Below, one piece after another: positions 18,899 to 27,005 of a DNA stretch of 64,000 nt. Position numbers and translations under genes: made by a program. Each line of letters opens with the position of its first letter. Position 1 is the first letter of the stretch. Location of the stretch: assembly GCA_019694165.1 (NCBI GenBank), contig JAIBCL010000004.1, forward strand, positions 1 to 64,000, given 5' to 3'. The notes beneath the pieces are model-generated. The model had not been told where the DNA came from and searched no databases. It saw only the letters and a list, made by a program, of their open reading frames with translations. Source of the DNA: Verrucomicrobiaceae bacterium (GTDB lineage Bacteria > Verrucomicrobiota > Verrucomicrobiia > Verrucomicrobiales > Verrucomicrobiaceae).

Positions 18899-20569
18899 TC
18901 ATTGCATCGCCTCCACCCGCTTCACCAATTCAATCGTCGATCCACCCTCTCCCTTCCGGAAATCCGTGCGATCGAAAATCTGGCTGATGACGTAGAGGCC
19001 GAGGCCGCCCACGCGGTCGCCGTGGGACGGGACAGAGACGAGGCGTTGAAACTCCTCGTTCGTGATGCCTTCGCCATGATGCTGGATGCGGATGCGGAGT
19101 TCGCCATCGAGCGCCTCGGCGCTGAGCGCGGCGGTGGCGCAGCAGGCATGCTTGCAGAGGTTGCTGAGCACTTCATCGCAGCCGAGCACGACGAGACCGG
19201 AGGTCTTCTCGTCGAAGCGGCAGTGCGCGACCCATTGCTCAATGAAGGCCCTCGCGTCCTTCAATGCACCGGGTTCGCACTTCAGGGAGACCGCGGCGGG
19301 CGGTGCGGGCGCCTCGTGCGTGATGAGCAGCAGCGTGGCGTCGTCCTCATACGCGGCATCGGTGGCAAAACCCTGCCACGCATCCGCGATGCCGGACACG
19401 ACCGCGCCATGCGCGGCATCCGCCAGATGCTCGAGCGCGAGGGCAAAGGCGCCGTCCTCGAAATGCTCGCCGCGCCGGTTTTGCACCTCGAGAATCCCGT
19501 CGGTGAAAACAAGACAGCGCCCGCCCGTGCCGAGCCCGTGCTCGGAGCTGCGATAAACGACGCGCGGCGAGATGCCGAGCGGCGGGTTCCCCTGCATGAG
19601 CGCATCGCGCCATCCGCCGGCGTCGCGCACTTTCGGCGTGGGCAGACCGGCGCCGCAGAGCTGCACCGAATCGCGCGCCGGATCGATGACGAGCGCGTTG
19701 ATCGCGATGAAGCGTCCCGCACGCATCGCGCCGCACAAACGTGCGTTCAGCGCGGACATCCACCCGCCCAACGGCATCGTCGCGCACAAATGCGCCATGG
19801 AAGCGATGAGCGTGGTGCTGCGCGCCATGTCGAGCGCGGCGGGCAGCCCCTTGCCACACACGTCGCCGACACCCACGAGAATTTTCCCGTCGCCCGCTTC
19901 GTGCCAGAAATAAAAATCGCCGCCGACATCGCTGGCCGGATGGTAGAACGCCTCGATTCCCACGCTGCCGATGCGCGCTGATGGCGAGGGCAAAAACGAC
20001 TTCTGAATCTCCCGTGCGAGGCTCATCTCCTGCCTCACCTCGGCATCGCGAATCGCCTTCCGCTGCGCGTCGAGCCGCATCAGCGTGACGGCGATGAGGC
20101 TGCCGAAGGTCTGGATCATCTCCTCATCTTGCTCGGAGAAAAACGGCTCGTGCTGCGGATTGATCGCCTGCATCACGCCGAGACAGCGGCCCCCGTCGAG
20201 CAAGGGTGCGGTGAGCATCGCGCGCGTGACGAGGCCGGACTTGTCTGACGACGGCTTGAAGTGCCGCGGATCGCTGCCTGCGTCCTGGCTGTTCACGAGC
20301 TGCTTCGTGACATACACCTCGCCGGCGATCCCCTTCCCTTTCGGCACGCGCACCTGCCCGCTGCCGACGGCGTCGAGCGTGGAGCGGATGATGAGGTCGC
20401 CATTCGCCGCGTCCGGCAGCAGGATCGAGCACACCTCACAGTCCATCACCTCGCGCGACCGCTTCAAAATGTGATCCACCAGCTCATCGAGGTCCCCCGC
20501 GCTGCTCAGCCTGCGCGCCACGTCGATGAGCACTGACTGCCGCGATTCTGTTGTCCGCACGTCACTCAC
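18899..20569 (-). CDS. GAF - PP2C (SpoIIE/RsbU-type) phosphatase - HATPase (RsbW-type kinase) fusion
   Basis: The start is probably a GTG at 20569 or 20560, overlapping or abutting the mlaD stop at 20562; the basic stretch further upstream is out-of-frame read of mlaD. Domain order is GAF (about residues 15-170, ending FSEQDEEMIQTFG), a short linker helix, PP2C (about 190-400: DVGGDF, GDVCGKGLPAALDMA, FTDGILEVQN and EDDATLLL, all metal-site blocks) and HATPase (about 430-555: N box DEVLSNLCKHA, G1 box RVGGLGLYVI). Such fusions dephosphorylate and phosphorylate a STAS partner. A STAS gene lies at the head of this same operon (23702-24037), which makes it the obvious partner; that pairing is inference. 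Confidence 0.88.
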   Translation of the reverse strand: MSDVRTTESRQSVLIDVARRLSSAGDLDELVDHILKRSREVMDCEVCSILLPDAANGDLIIRSTLDAVGSGQVRVPKGKGIAGEVYVTKQLVNSQDAGSDPRHFKPSSDKSGLVTRAMLTAPLLDGGRCLGVMQAINPQHEPFFSEQDEEMIQTFGSLIAVTLMRLDAQRKAIRDAEVRQEMSLAREIQKSFLPSPSARIGSVGIEAFYHPASDVGGDFYFWHEAGDGKILVGVGDVCGKGLPAALDMARSTTLIASMAHLCATMPLGGWMSALNARLCGAMRAGRFIAINALVIDPARDSVQLCGAGLPTPKVRDAGGWRDALMQGNPPLGISPRVVYRSSEHGLGTGGRCLVFTDGILEVQNRRGEHFEDGAFALALEHLADAAHGAVVSGIADAWQGFATDAAYEDDATLLLITHEAPAPPAAVSLKCEPGALKDARAFIEQWVAHCRFDEKTSGLVVLGCDEVLSNLCKHACCATAALSAEALDGELRIRIQHHGEGITNEEFQRLVSVPSHGDRVGGLGLYVISQIFDRTDFRKGEGGSTIELVKRVEAMQ

Positions 20570-21812
20570 TCTTTTTGAGGAAATCAAAGATGCCCTTTTT
20601 CTTAGCTGCGTCCGTCGCATCCGTTTTCGGAGGTTCCGTTTTCGATGACGGAGCGGCCTTGGGCTGCGCGGCAGGCTTCGAGCCGTTCTTCTTCGCACCC
20701 GGAGCCTCCTCCTCGCGAATGCGCACGGGAAAGGACTGCTTCTTCTCGCGCAGGTGCTCGATGATCTGCTCCTTGGTCGGCACTTCGTTTTCCTTGCTGC
20801 CGAAAATCAGCCGGCTCGGCTTCCCGGCGAGCGTGCCGGTTACGTACTCGCCCCACACGATGAGCGCGTTCATCTCCTCCATCAGCGTGTCCACCTTGCC
20901 CATCACGGTGTGCAGGCGGTTTTGCAGGTTCTTGTCCGTGCCCTTGTTGCCCGCGAAGATGCCGTGGATGTCGTCGGTGATCTCGTTGATTCGCGCCCGC
21001 AGCCCGGGCTTTCCATCGGGGCCTCCAGCCAGCGTGTTGTTCAGCTCCTTCGAGAATGCCTCGAGCTTCTCAAACACCGCGCTGCTGCGTCCGGCCAGCC
21101 CTTTCTCCTCCGCGCCATCGGGCCCCTTGATCAAATCACGCACGCGTCCCGAGGCATCGTCGAGCTTGTCGGCCATCGCGTGGAGTTTTTTCGTGAGTCC
21201 CTCGGTCTTGTCGTCACCCGCGAGCACGGATTTCAGATCGGTGGAGAAGGCTTCGACATTCGAAAGCGAAGTCTTGAGCTTTGTGGCAAGGCCCGCATCG
21301 ACAAAATCGCCGGTCAGCTTCTTGATGTCGGCGAGCGCGCCCTTGAGGTCATCGATGATCTTGTCGCCGCCCGGCACCAGCGTCTCGATCATGCTGCCCA
21401 CGCTCGGCGAAGTCAGGTGCGCGCCATCGGCCAGCACGCCCTTTGCCTCGTCGCCGCCGGTGAGCGCGATGTGCTTCTCACCGAGCATCGACTCCGCACC
21501 TATCGCCGATTTTACGTCGGCAGGGATCGCGAGCGGCTTCGGGATCGATACATGCACGCGCACCGGCCGGTCCGCCGCGACTCGGTCAGCGGGCGCGAGA
21601 TTCTCAATGCGATCCACCGAGCCGATGCGATGACCGGAGAGCATCACGCCCGCATTCACATGCACGCCGGTCACGTCGGGAAAGTCGATCGTGAAACGCA
21701 TGGCCGGCTTCTGCCACGGATTCCCGCCGATGGCGACAACGAGCGCGCCGAGCAGCGCGACCGAGCAGGCGATCACGAGCAGGGCCACGATGATGTCGCT
21801 CTTGTTCTTCAT
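20562..21812 (-). CDS. mlaD: MlaD/MCE-domain protein of a phospholipid ABC transporter
   Basis: Encodes 416 residues. One N-terminal membrane anchor (IIVALLVIACSVALLGALVV) is followed by an MCE domain at about 35-125 (VTGVHVNAGVMLSGHRIGSVDRI is characteristic). A long, mostly helical tail (about 150-330) follows and the end is rich in Lys, Pro and Ala. In Gram-negative bacteria MlaD forms the periplasmic hexamer that carries lipid between the MlaFE complex and its partners. The tail is far longer than in E. coli MlaD (183 residues), in keeping with tunnel- or needle-forming MCE proteins. The gene lies 48 bases after mlaF and overlaps the start of the partner-switch gene. Confidence 0.9.
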   Translation of the reverse strand: MKNKSDIIVALLVIACSVALLGALVVAIGGNPWQKPAMRFTIDFPDVTGVHVNAGVMLSGHRIGSVDRIENLAPADRVAADRPVRVHVSIPKPLAIPADVKSAIGAESMLGEKHIALTGGDEAKGVLADGAHLTSPSVGSMIETLVPGGDKIIDDLKGALADIKKLTGDFVDAGLATKLKTSLSNVEAFSTDLKSVLAGDDKTEGLTKKLHAMADKLDDASGRVRDLIKGPDGAEEKGLAGRSSAVFEKLEAFSKELNNTLAGGPDGKPGLRARINEITDDIHGIFAGNKGTDKNLQNRLHTVMGKVDTLMEEMNALIVWGEYVTGTLAGKPSRLIFGSKENEVPTKEQIIEHLREKKQSFPVRIREEEAPGAKKNGSKPAAQPKAAPSSKTEPPKTDATDAAKKKGIFDFLKKSE

Positions 21813-21860
21813 GCTTTGCTTCGTGAAAAAGGAAAAACCGCCGCCTTGAATCGTGCCGCC

Positions 21861-22700
21861 TCACGTCCGGCGCAAGAGCGTTTGATGGTAAAGATCATCC
21901 TCCCCGCCGCCAGGCTCGCCGTCATCAGTCTCGCCATTGATGAAGCGCCGCACCAGCGGATCAGGGTGCGCGCGTATCTCATCCGGCGTACCCTGGGCAA
22001 CGATGGTGCCCTGCCTGTCACCCGTGCCCAGCATGATGATGCGTGTGGCGATGCGGAAGATGCTGGCCATGTCGTGCGTCACCACAACGACCGTGGCACC
22101 GATCTTGCGGGTGAGCTTTTGCGTCAGTTCGTCCACCACCGCCGTCATGATAGGGTCCAGCCCCGCGGTCGGCTCGTCGCTGAAGAGCAGCGGTGGATCG
22201 AGCGCCAGCGCCCGCGCGAGTGCCGCGCGCTTCTTCATGCCGCCGCTGATCTGCGCGGGCTTCTTGTGACCGTGACCGGTGAGCCCCACCTGCTCGAGCT
22301 TCATCTTCACCACCGTGTCGATGAGCTTCCGGTCCAGCCGCGTGTGCTCGACCAGCGGCATCGCCACGTTTTCAGCGATGGTGAGCGATTGCAGGAGCGC
22401 GCCGGATTGAAACAGCATGCCGAACTTGTTCCGCGCCTTCATGAGCCGCTGGTTGCTCATCTTCGCGATGTCGTCGCCGAAAATCTTGATCGATCCCGAC
22501 GTGGGCTTCTCCGTGCCGATGAGATGCCGCAGCAGCGTGCTCTTCCCGCAACCGCTGCCGCCCATGATCACAAACGTCTCGCCCGGATAAACCTTGAAGC
22601 TCACGCCATTGAGCACCCGCTGCGGCCCGAAGTGCCGTACGAGCGAGTCCACCTCGATGAGCGGATGGGCGACTTGTGATGATGATTCGTGGGACGCCAT
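21861..22700 (-). CDS. mlaF: MlaF-type ATP-binding subunit of a phospholipid ABC transporter
   Basis: Encodes 279 residues from ATG 22700. All ABC motifs are intact: Walker A GGSGCGKST, Q loop FGMLFQSGALLQSLT, signature ISGGMKKR (the MlaF-type variant, not LSGGQ), Walker B LLFSDEPTAGLDP and the switch His in VVTHDM. It powers MlaE-mediated lipid transfer in the inner membrane. It is separated from mlaE by 231 bases holding a REP-like element, but strand and order support a single transcription unit with mlaE and mlaD. Confidence 0.95.
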   Translation of the reverse strand: MASHESSSQVAHPLIEVDSLVRHFGPQRVLNGVSFKVYPGETFVIMGGSGCGKSTLLRHLIGTEKPTSGSIKIFGDDIAKMSNQRLMKARNKFGMLFQSGALLQSLTIAENVAMPLVEHTRLDRKLIDTVVKMKLEQVGLTGHGHKKPAQISGGMKKRAALARALALDPPLLFSDEPTAGLDPIMTAVVDELTQKLTRKIGATVVVVTHDMASIFRIATRIIMLGTGDRQGTIVAQGTPDEIRAHPDPLVRRFINGETDDGEPGGGEDDLYHQTLLRRT

Positions 22701-22746
22701 ATGAGTCATCTCTTTGAAGCATGCCGTCGGGGCTTCCGGAAATCCA

Positions 22747-22883
22747 CCCCCTCACCCCAGCCCTCTCCCCGAGGGAGAGGGAGCAGAACGAGCTGCCGCT
22801 CGATTGCGCGATGTTCATTTTCACGTCGGCGCGGCAGCGCCGTCGTCTCCCTCTCCCTTTGGGAGAGGGCTGGGGTGAGGGGG
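22747..22883. repeat. REP/BIME-like inverted repeat between mlaE and mlaF
   Basis: The left arm reads CCCCCTCACCCCAGCCCTCT followed by a C-rich/G-rich hairpin (CTCCC..GGGAG). The right arm is its inverse, ending GGGCTGGGGTGAGGGGG. Each arm folds on itself and the arms also pair with each other across a core of about 65 bases. This CCCTCACCCCAGCCCTCTCCC family is scattered through many GC-rich bacterial genomes. It sits between two co-oriented operon genes, where it could stabilise or partly terminate the transcript. Confidence 0.8.
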
Positions 22884-22931
22884 AAGTTGTCCGATCGCTC
22901 TCTCATGCTCGAATCCATCCTCCGTCGATCA

Positions 22932-23705
22932 TCAAAAGAAAAAGAACGCCGTCAGCACCGCGTTCGCGAGAAACACCGCCAGCAGCGACACCACGACCGA
23001 GCGCGTGGTGGACACGCCCACGCCTTCCGCGCCGCCTTCCACGTTCAGGCCCGTGTTGCACGCGATGGTCACCACCAGCACGCCGAAGACCACCGCCTTC
23101 AGCAGCCCGATCCACACATCACGCAGCGCCACGTATTCCAGCGCGCGCTGCACGTAGAAGGGCATCGTCATATCCAGAGCGAAGTGCGCGATGAGCCAGC
23201 CGCCAAAGAGACCAACGTAAATCGAGAACACGGTGAGCAACGGCATCATCACCACCATCGCGAGAAAGCGCGGCACGATGAGCCACGACATCGGATGGAT
23301 GGCCATCACCTCCAGCGCGTCGATTTCCTCCGACACGCGCATCGTCCCCAGCTCCGCCGTCACGCCCGAGCCGCTGCGGCCGATGACAATGATGGCCGTG
23401 ACCAGCGGCGCGAGTTCCTTGACCAGGCTCGATGACACCAACCCCGGCACGAAGCCCACTGCGCCGAGCTTTTGCAATTGCGCCGCCGACTGCATCGCCA
23501 GCACCACGCCGATCGTGAGCGACGTCAGCGCCGCCATCGGCACCGCGTGAACGCCGATGCGCACGATCTGCGCGAAGACGAGTCCCATCCGCCAGCCCTT
23601 CCCGCGAAACGGCGCGATCATGAGCCAGTAGAGCAGGCCCGCGCAGAGTGAGAGATACTTGCGAAGTCCGGCCATCGGAAGCGTGAGTGAAATGCCGCGC
23701 CTCAC
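22932..23705 (-). CDS. mlaE: MlaE-type permease of a phospholipid ABC transporter
   Basis: Encodes 257 residues with five or six membrane helices. Family blocks are plain: LTIGVVLAMQSAAQL, the coupling region IIVIGRSGSGVTAELGTMRVSEEIDALEVM, IHPMSWLIVPRFLA, and TIACNTGLNVEGGAEGVGVSTTRSVV near the end. The first codon is a GTG at 23705 overlapping the STAS gene stop; an ATG at 23675 is the alternative. It forms the membrane channel of the lipid transporter with MlaF and MlaD. Confidence 0.93.
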   Translation of the reverse strand: MRRGISLTLPMAGLRKYLSLCAGLLYWLMIAPFRGKGWRMGLVFAQIVRIGVHAVPMAALTSLTIGVVLAMQSAAQLQKLGAVGFVPGLVSSSLVKELAPLVTAIIVIGRSGSGVTAELGTMRVSEEIDALEVMAIHPMSWLIVPRFLAMVVMMPLLTVFSIYVGLFGGWLIAHFALDMTMPFYVQRALEYVALRDVWIGLLKAVVFGVLVVTIACNTGLNVEGGAEGVGVSTTRSVVVSLLAVFLANAVLTAFFFF

Positions 23706-24037
23706 TTTTTCCCTGCCACCGCTTCGGCCACGGTCGGGAAGGCGTCGATGAAATCACCGAGCCGCACGATGTTGAACGAAGCCTCCACACGGCCGTTCAG
23801 TCCGGCAACCGCGATCTCCGTGCCCTTTTCCGTCGCGTGCTGGTAGTGCTCCACCACCACGGCCCAGATCGGCGTGTTCACAAACGTCACCTTCGAGAAA
23901 TCCACCACCACGCGCCGCGTGCGCGCCTTTGCCTCCGTCTGCATCGCCTGCTGAAACGCCGGCACAGCCGCGAGGTCGGCCTCGCCCTCGAGTTCGACAA
24001 TCGACACGTCTTTCTCTTTTCTCACAGTCACTTTCAT
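23702..24037 (-). CDS. STAS-domain protein (MlaB / anti-sigma factor antagonist-like)
   Basis: Encodes 111 residues from ATG 24037 and consists of a single STAS domain. The phospho-site loop reads TFVNTPIWAVV: Thr55 lines up with Thr52 of E. coli MlaB (DTAG) and with Ser57 of SpoIIAA (DSSG), while the usual phospho-Ser58 position is Pro56. It heads the Mla operon and overlaps mlaE by four bases, as expected for an MlaB subunit that binds MlaF. The same operon ends in a PP2C/HATPase fusion, so this STAS protein may be a phosphorylated switch. Which role applies is not settled by sequence. Confidence 0.85.
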   Translation of the reverse strand: MKVTVRKEKDVSIVELEGEADLAAVPAFQQAMQTEAKARTRRVVVDFSKVTFVNTPIWAVVVEHYQHATEKGTEIAVAGLNGRVEASFNIVRLGDFIDAFPTVAEAVAGKK

Positions 24038-24210
24038 GGCGTCAGTCTCCCCCGGGCGGTACACGTCTTGCGCTCGTGCGCGGAGCGGACTGTGCGGGAA
24101 ATCCGCCGGTTCTCAACTCCAAACCCGGGATGCCGGCGCACGATCCGCGCGTCTTTGTCACTTGCGAAGCTTCCGCGCGGTTCTTTGGTGGTGCATCACT
24201 CACATCCCCC

Positions 24211-25236
24211 ATGCCAGCCGACAAGCCGAAGAAGAAAGACAGAGCCAGGCGCAAAGAAGAGCAGAAGCGCATTCCATTCTGGATCGGCTTCGACCTCGGC
24301 GGCACGAAGATGCTGGCGACGGTGATGGATCAAAACTATCGCGTCCTCGGCACTGCGCGAAAGTCCACGAACGGCAGCGAAGGGCAGAACAAAGGCCGCC
24401 GGAAGATGCTCAATGCGATTCACGAGGCCATCGAGGACGCACGCGTGCATCCAAGGGGCATCCAGGGCATCGGCATCGGTTGCCCGGGGCTGGTGAATCC
24501 GGAGAAGGGCGTGCTGCTCAGCGCGCCGAATCTCGGGTGGCATAACATGGGATTGAAGAACATCCTCGGGCACGAATTCGGCTGCCCGGTCGCCGTCCTC
24601 AACGATGTGGACGCGGGCACCTACGGCGAGTTCCGCCTCGGCGCGGGACGCGGCTCGCGCTCGCTGCTCGGGGTGTTTCCCGGCACGGGTGTGGGCGCGG
24701 GATTTGTGTATGACGGGAAGCTGGTGATGGGCCGCACCATCTCATGCATGGAGCTGGGCATGATCAAGCTGCCGGGCACGCACATCGGCAGCGAGGAATT
24801 CGGCACCGTGATCCTCGAGGATCTTACCAGCCGGCTCGCGCTGGCGTCCGCCGCAGGCGTGGCGTGCTATCGCGGCCAGGCCGAGGAACTCGCGAAGAAG
24901 ACCGAAGGCAGCCTGCGCGCCATCCGCAGCAAGGCCCTGGCCGCCTCCTTCCGCGCCGGCGATGAAGGAACGATGATTCTCTTCCGCAATTCGATCCGCT
25001 ACCTCGGCATGGGCGTGGCGATGATCGTCGATCTCTTCGCGCCGGATTGCATCACACTGGGCGGCGGACTCGTGATGGAGATGCCGAAGCTCTACCTCAA
25101 TCTCCTGCGCGAGGAAGTGGAGCGCCATGCGATGCCGGAGCTGGCAAAGGGCCTGCGCTACACGCTCGCGAAGCTGGGCGATCACGCGGTGGCCATCGGC
25201 TCCGTGGCTTGGCTGCGGCAGGAGACCAGAAAATGA
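24211..25236 (+). CDS. ROK-family sugar kinase (glucokinase-like), zinc motif missing
   Basis: Encodes 341 residues from ATG 24211 (an in-frame ATG at 24130 would add an unconserved leader). It has a Lys/Arg-rich head, then the ATP phosphate loop FDLGGTK (residues 27-33), GIGCPGLVNPEKG, the sugar/catalytic block LNDVDAGTYGE, GTGVGAGFVYDGKL and a closing ITLGGG block. Typical ROK kinases have a CxCGxxGCxE zinc motif after the GH/GE block; here that region reads SCMELGMIKLPG and lacks it. The substrate is probably a free hexose. It is divergent from the Mla operon and 10 bases ahead of the Ppx-like gene, so the two are probably co-transcribed. Confidence 0.85.
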   Translation: MPADKPKKKDRARRKEEQKRIPFWIGFDLGGTKMLATVMDQNYRVLGTARKSTNGSEGQNKGRRKMLNAIHEAIEDARVHPRGIQGIGIGCPGLVNPEKGVLLSAPNLGWHNMGLKNILGHEFGCPVAVLNDVDAGTYGEFRLGAGRGSRSLLGVFPGTGVGAGFVYDGKLVMGRTISCMELGMIKLPGTHIGSEEFGTVILEDLTSRLALASAAGVACYRGQAEELAKKTEGSLRAIRSKALAASFRAGDEGTMILFRNSIRYLGMGVAMIVDLFAPDCITLGGGLVMEMPKLYLNLLREEVERHAMPELAKGLRYTLAKLGDHAVAIGSVAWLRQETRK

Positions 25237-25246
25237 ACCGCGCGCG

Positions 25247-26815
25247 ATGAACCCGGCTGCCGCACCCGTCCAAGAAATATCGCCGCCCCCGGCCACCGCT
25301 TCGGAGGTGGCGGTGATCTACGTGAGCGCCGCGTCGGTCTCGCTTCTCATCGGGAATCGCGGCGTGGACGAGCCGCTCGAGCACTTGGACCGCCCGCTGC
25401 CGCTCGCGCGCGACATCTTCCGCGGCGGTTCCATCTCGCGCCCCACCATGGAGCAGGCGGCGATGATCATGCGCGACTATTTGCAGGCCATACGCGAGTT
25501 CGGCCTGCCGGCGGCGAATGTGCGCCTGTACACGACGAACATCCTCGCCGAGGCGTCGAACAACGAAATCTTCCTCAACCGCCTTCAGGTCACCACCGGC
25601 CTGGCCGCCCGCCTCATCGACGACGGCGACATGACGCGCCTCATCTATCAGATCGCGCTGCGCCTCTTGAAGCGGAATCCGAAGCTGGCCGAGGGGAACA
25701 CCTTCGTCTCCCACATCGGCCCCGGCAACACGCGCGCCCTCTATTTCAAGAAGGGCCGCATCGCCGGCTACAGCAACTACCGCCTCGGCATCTTCCGCGC
25801 GCGCGAGGCAGTCGCCGCATCCGAGGAAGGCGGCCAGTCGCCGCAGCAGCTCGCGCATCTTGAGGAGCAGATCCGCGGAGTGGTGGATCATCTCGCGCAG
25901 GACTACTCAGGCTACGACATCGGCTACCACGTCGCCATTGGGAATGAAATCCAGAGCGTCGCCCCGCTCATGCAGACGCCGAAGCAGGGTGCCAGCCGCA
26001 TCAGCGAGGAGGAGCTGGAGCGCTTCACGGGCAAGATCGCCACGCTCACGCCCGACCAGCTCGTGCGGAAACTCAGCGTGCACTACACCGGAGGTGAAGG
26101 CGTCGTGCCCGCGCTCCAGGCGAATCTCGCGCTGGCGAAGCGCTTCGGCGATGAATTCATCTGGGTGCCCGAAGGCGACTTCCAGCGTGACCTCCTGCGT
26201 GACCTCGCCTCCGAAGGCGCGCTGCCGCAGACCTTCCAGGACGAGGTGATGCAGACCGCCGGCGAGATCGGCACGAGATACAAGACCGACCGCCGGCACG
26301 CCGAGCACGTCGCCGCCTTCGCGCGGCAGATTTTCCGCGAGCTGCGCCATCTGCACGGCCTTGACTCGAAGTACGAGCTGCTCCTCCGCGTCGCGGCGAA
26401 CCTGCACGAGGTCGGCATGTTCGTCAGCCCGCGTGAGCATCACAAGCACAGCCTCTACATCATCATGCACACCGAGGTGTTCGGCCTCAGCACGGCCGAC
26501 CGCACCCTCGTCGCCCTGCTCGCGCGCTACCACCGGCGCTACAATCCCGAGCCGAGCCACCCGCACTTCTCCGACCTCACGCGCGAGGAGCGCATGGTCG
26601 TCTTCAAGCTCGCCGCCATCCTCCGCATCGCCGACGCGCTCGACCGCAGCCACTCCCAGCGCATCCGCACCATCCAGCTCCGTCCCGAGGGCAACCGGCT
26701 CTACATCCTCACCCCCGGCGTCGATGACACCACCGTCGAGCAGATCGCCATCAACTCGAAGTGCGACATCTTCCGCGAGATCTACGGCTATGACATCGTG
26801 CTCAGCAAACCGTAG
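25247..26815 (+). CDS. Ppx/GppA-family protein with HD-type C domain, active-site motifs degenerate
   Basis: Encodes 522 residues from ATG 25247. The fold order matches Ppx/GppA: an actin-like pair of domains (about 25-320) and an HD-like helical domain (about 340-520: HLHGLDSKYELLLRVAANLH, HHKHSLYIIMHTEVFGLS, ALLARYHRR). The family phosphate loop AIDxGSNSxxL is here VIYVSAASVSLL, and VVDIGGGSTE is VSHIGPGNTR; the region of the catalytic Glu (SGEEEARLIY) is DDGDMTRLIY. The key Asp, Gly, Ser and Glu residues are therefore changed while the fold blocks remain. It may bind (p)ppGpp or nucleotide without hydrolysing it. It follows the ROK kinase by 10 bases. Confidence 0.82.
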   Translation: MNPAAAPVQEISPPPATASEVAVIYVSAASVSLLIGNRGVDEPLEHLDRPLPLARDIFRGGSISRPTMEQAAMIMRDYLQAIREFGLPAANVRLYTTNILAEASNNEIFLNRLQVTTGLAARLIDDGDMTRLIYQIALRLLKRNPKLAEGNTFVSHIGPGNTRALYFKKGRIAGYSNYRLGIFRAREAVAASEEGGQSPQQLAHLEEQIRGVVDHLAQDYSGYDIGYHVAIGNEIQSVAPLMQTPKQGASRISEEELERFTGKIATLTPDQLVRKLSVHYTGGEGVVPALQANLALAKRFGDEFIWVPEGDFQRDLLRDLASEGALPQTFQDEVMQTAGEIGTRYKTDRRHAEHVAAFARQIFRELRHLHGLDSKYELLLRVAANLHEVGMFVSPREHHKHSLYIIMHTEVFGLSTADRTLVALLARYHRRYNPEPSHPHFSDLTREERMVVFKLAAILRIADALDRSHSQRIRTIQLRPEGNRLYILTPGVDDTTVEQIAINSKCDIFREIYGYDIVLSKP

Positions 26816-27005
26816 CCCCGCCGCTCCGCCATAGCGAGGGCGGCCGGCCGCGCGTGAAGGAAACCCTGTTTTTCCCGCTCCCCGAAGATTCGCCAAGTGT
26901 CTTTCCCTTTGTGTTTGGGCTGCATCACCGAAGCCAAGCAAGAAGTCTTCAAAGCCCTCAACAACGCCCCGGGAATGTCGGAGGCACTGCAACTGCGCGA
27001 GGCAC

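Noticed and set aside
20754..22679. Long plus-strand open frame (641 codons) opposite mlaD and mlaF
   Set aside because: It is antisense to genes with full family motifs. Its composition (rich in His, Arg, Ala, Gly) is that of a GC-rich shadow frame.
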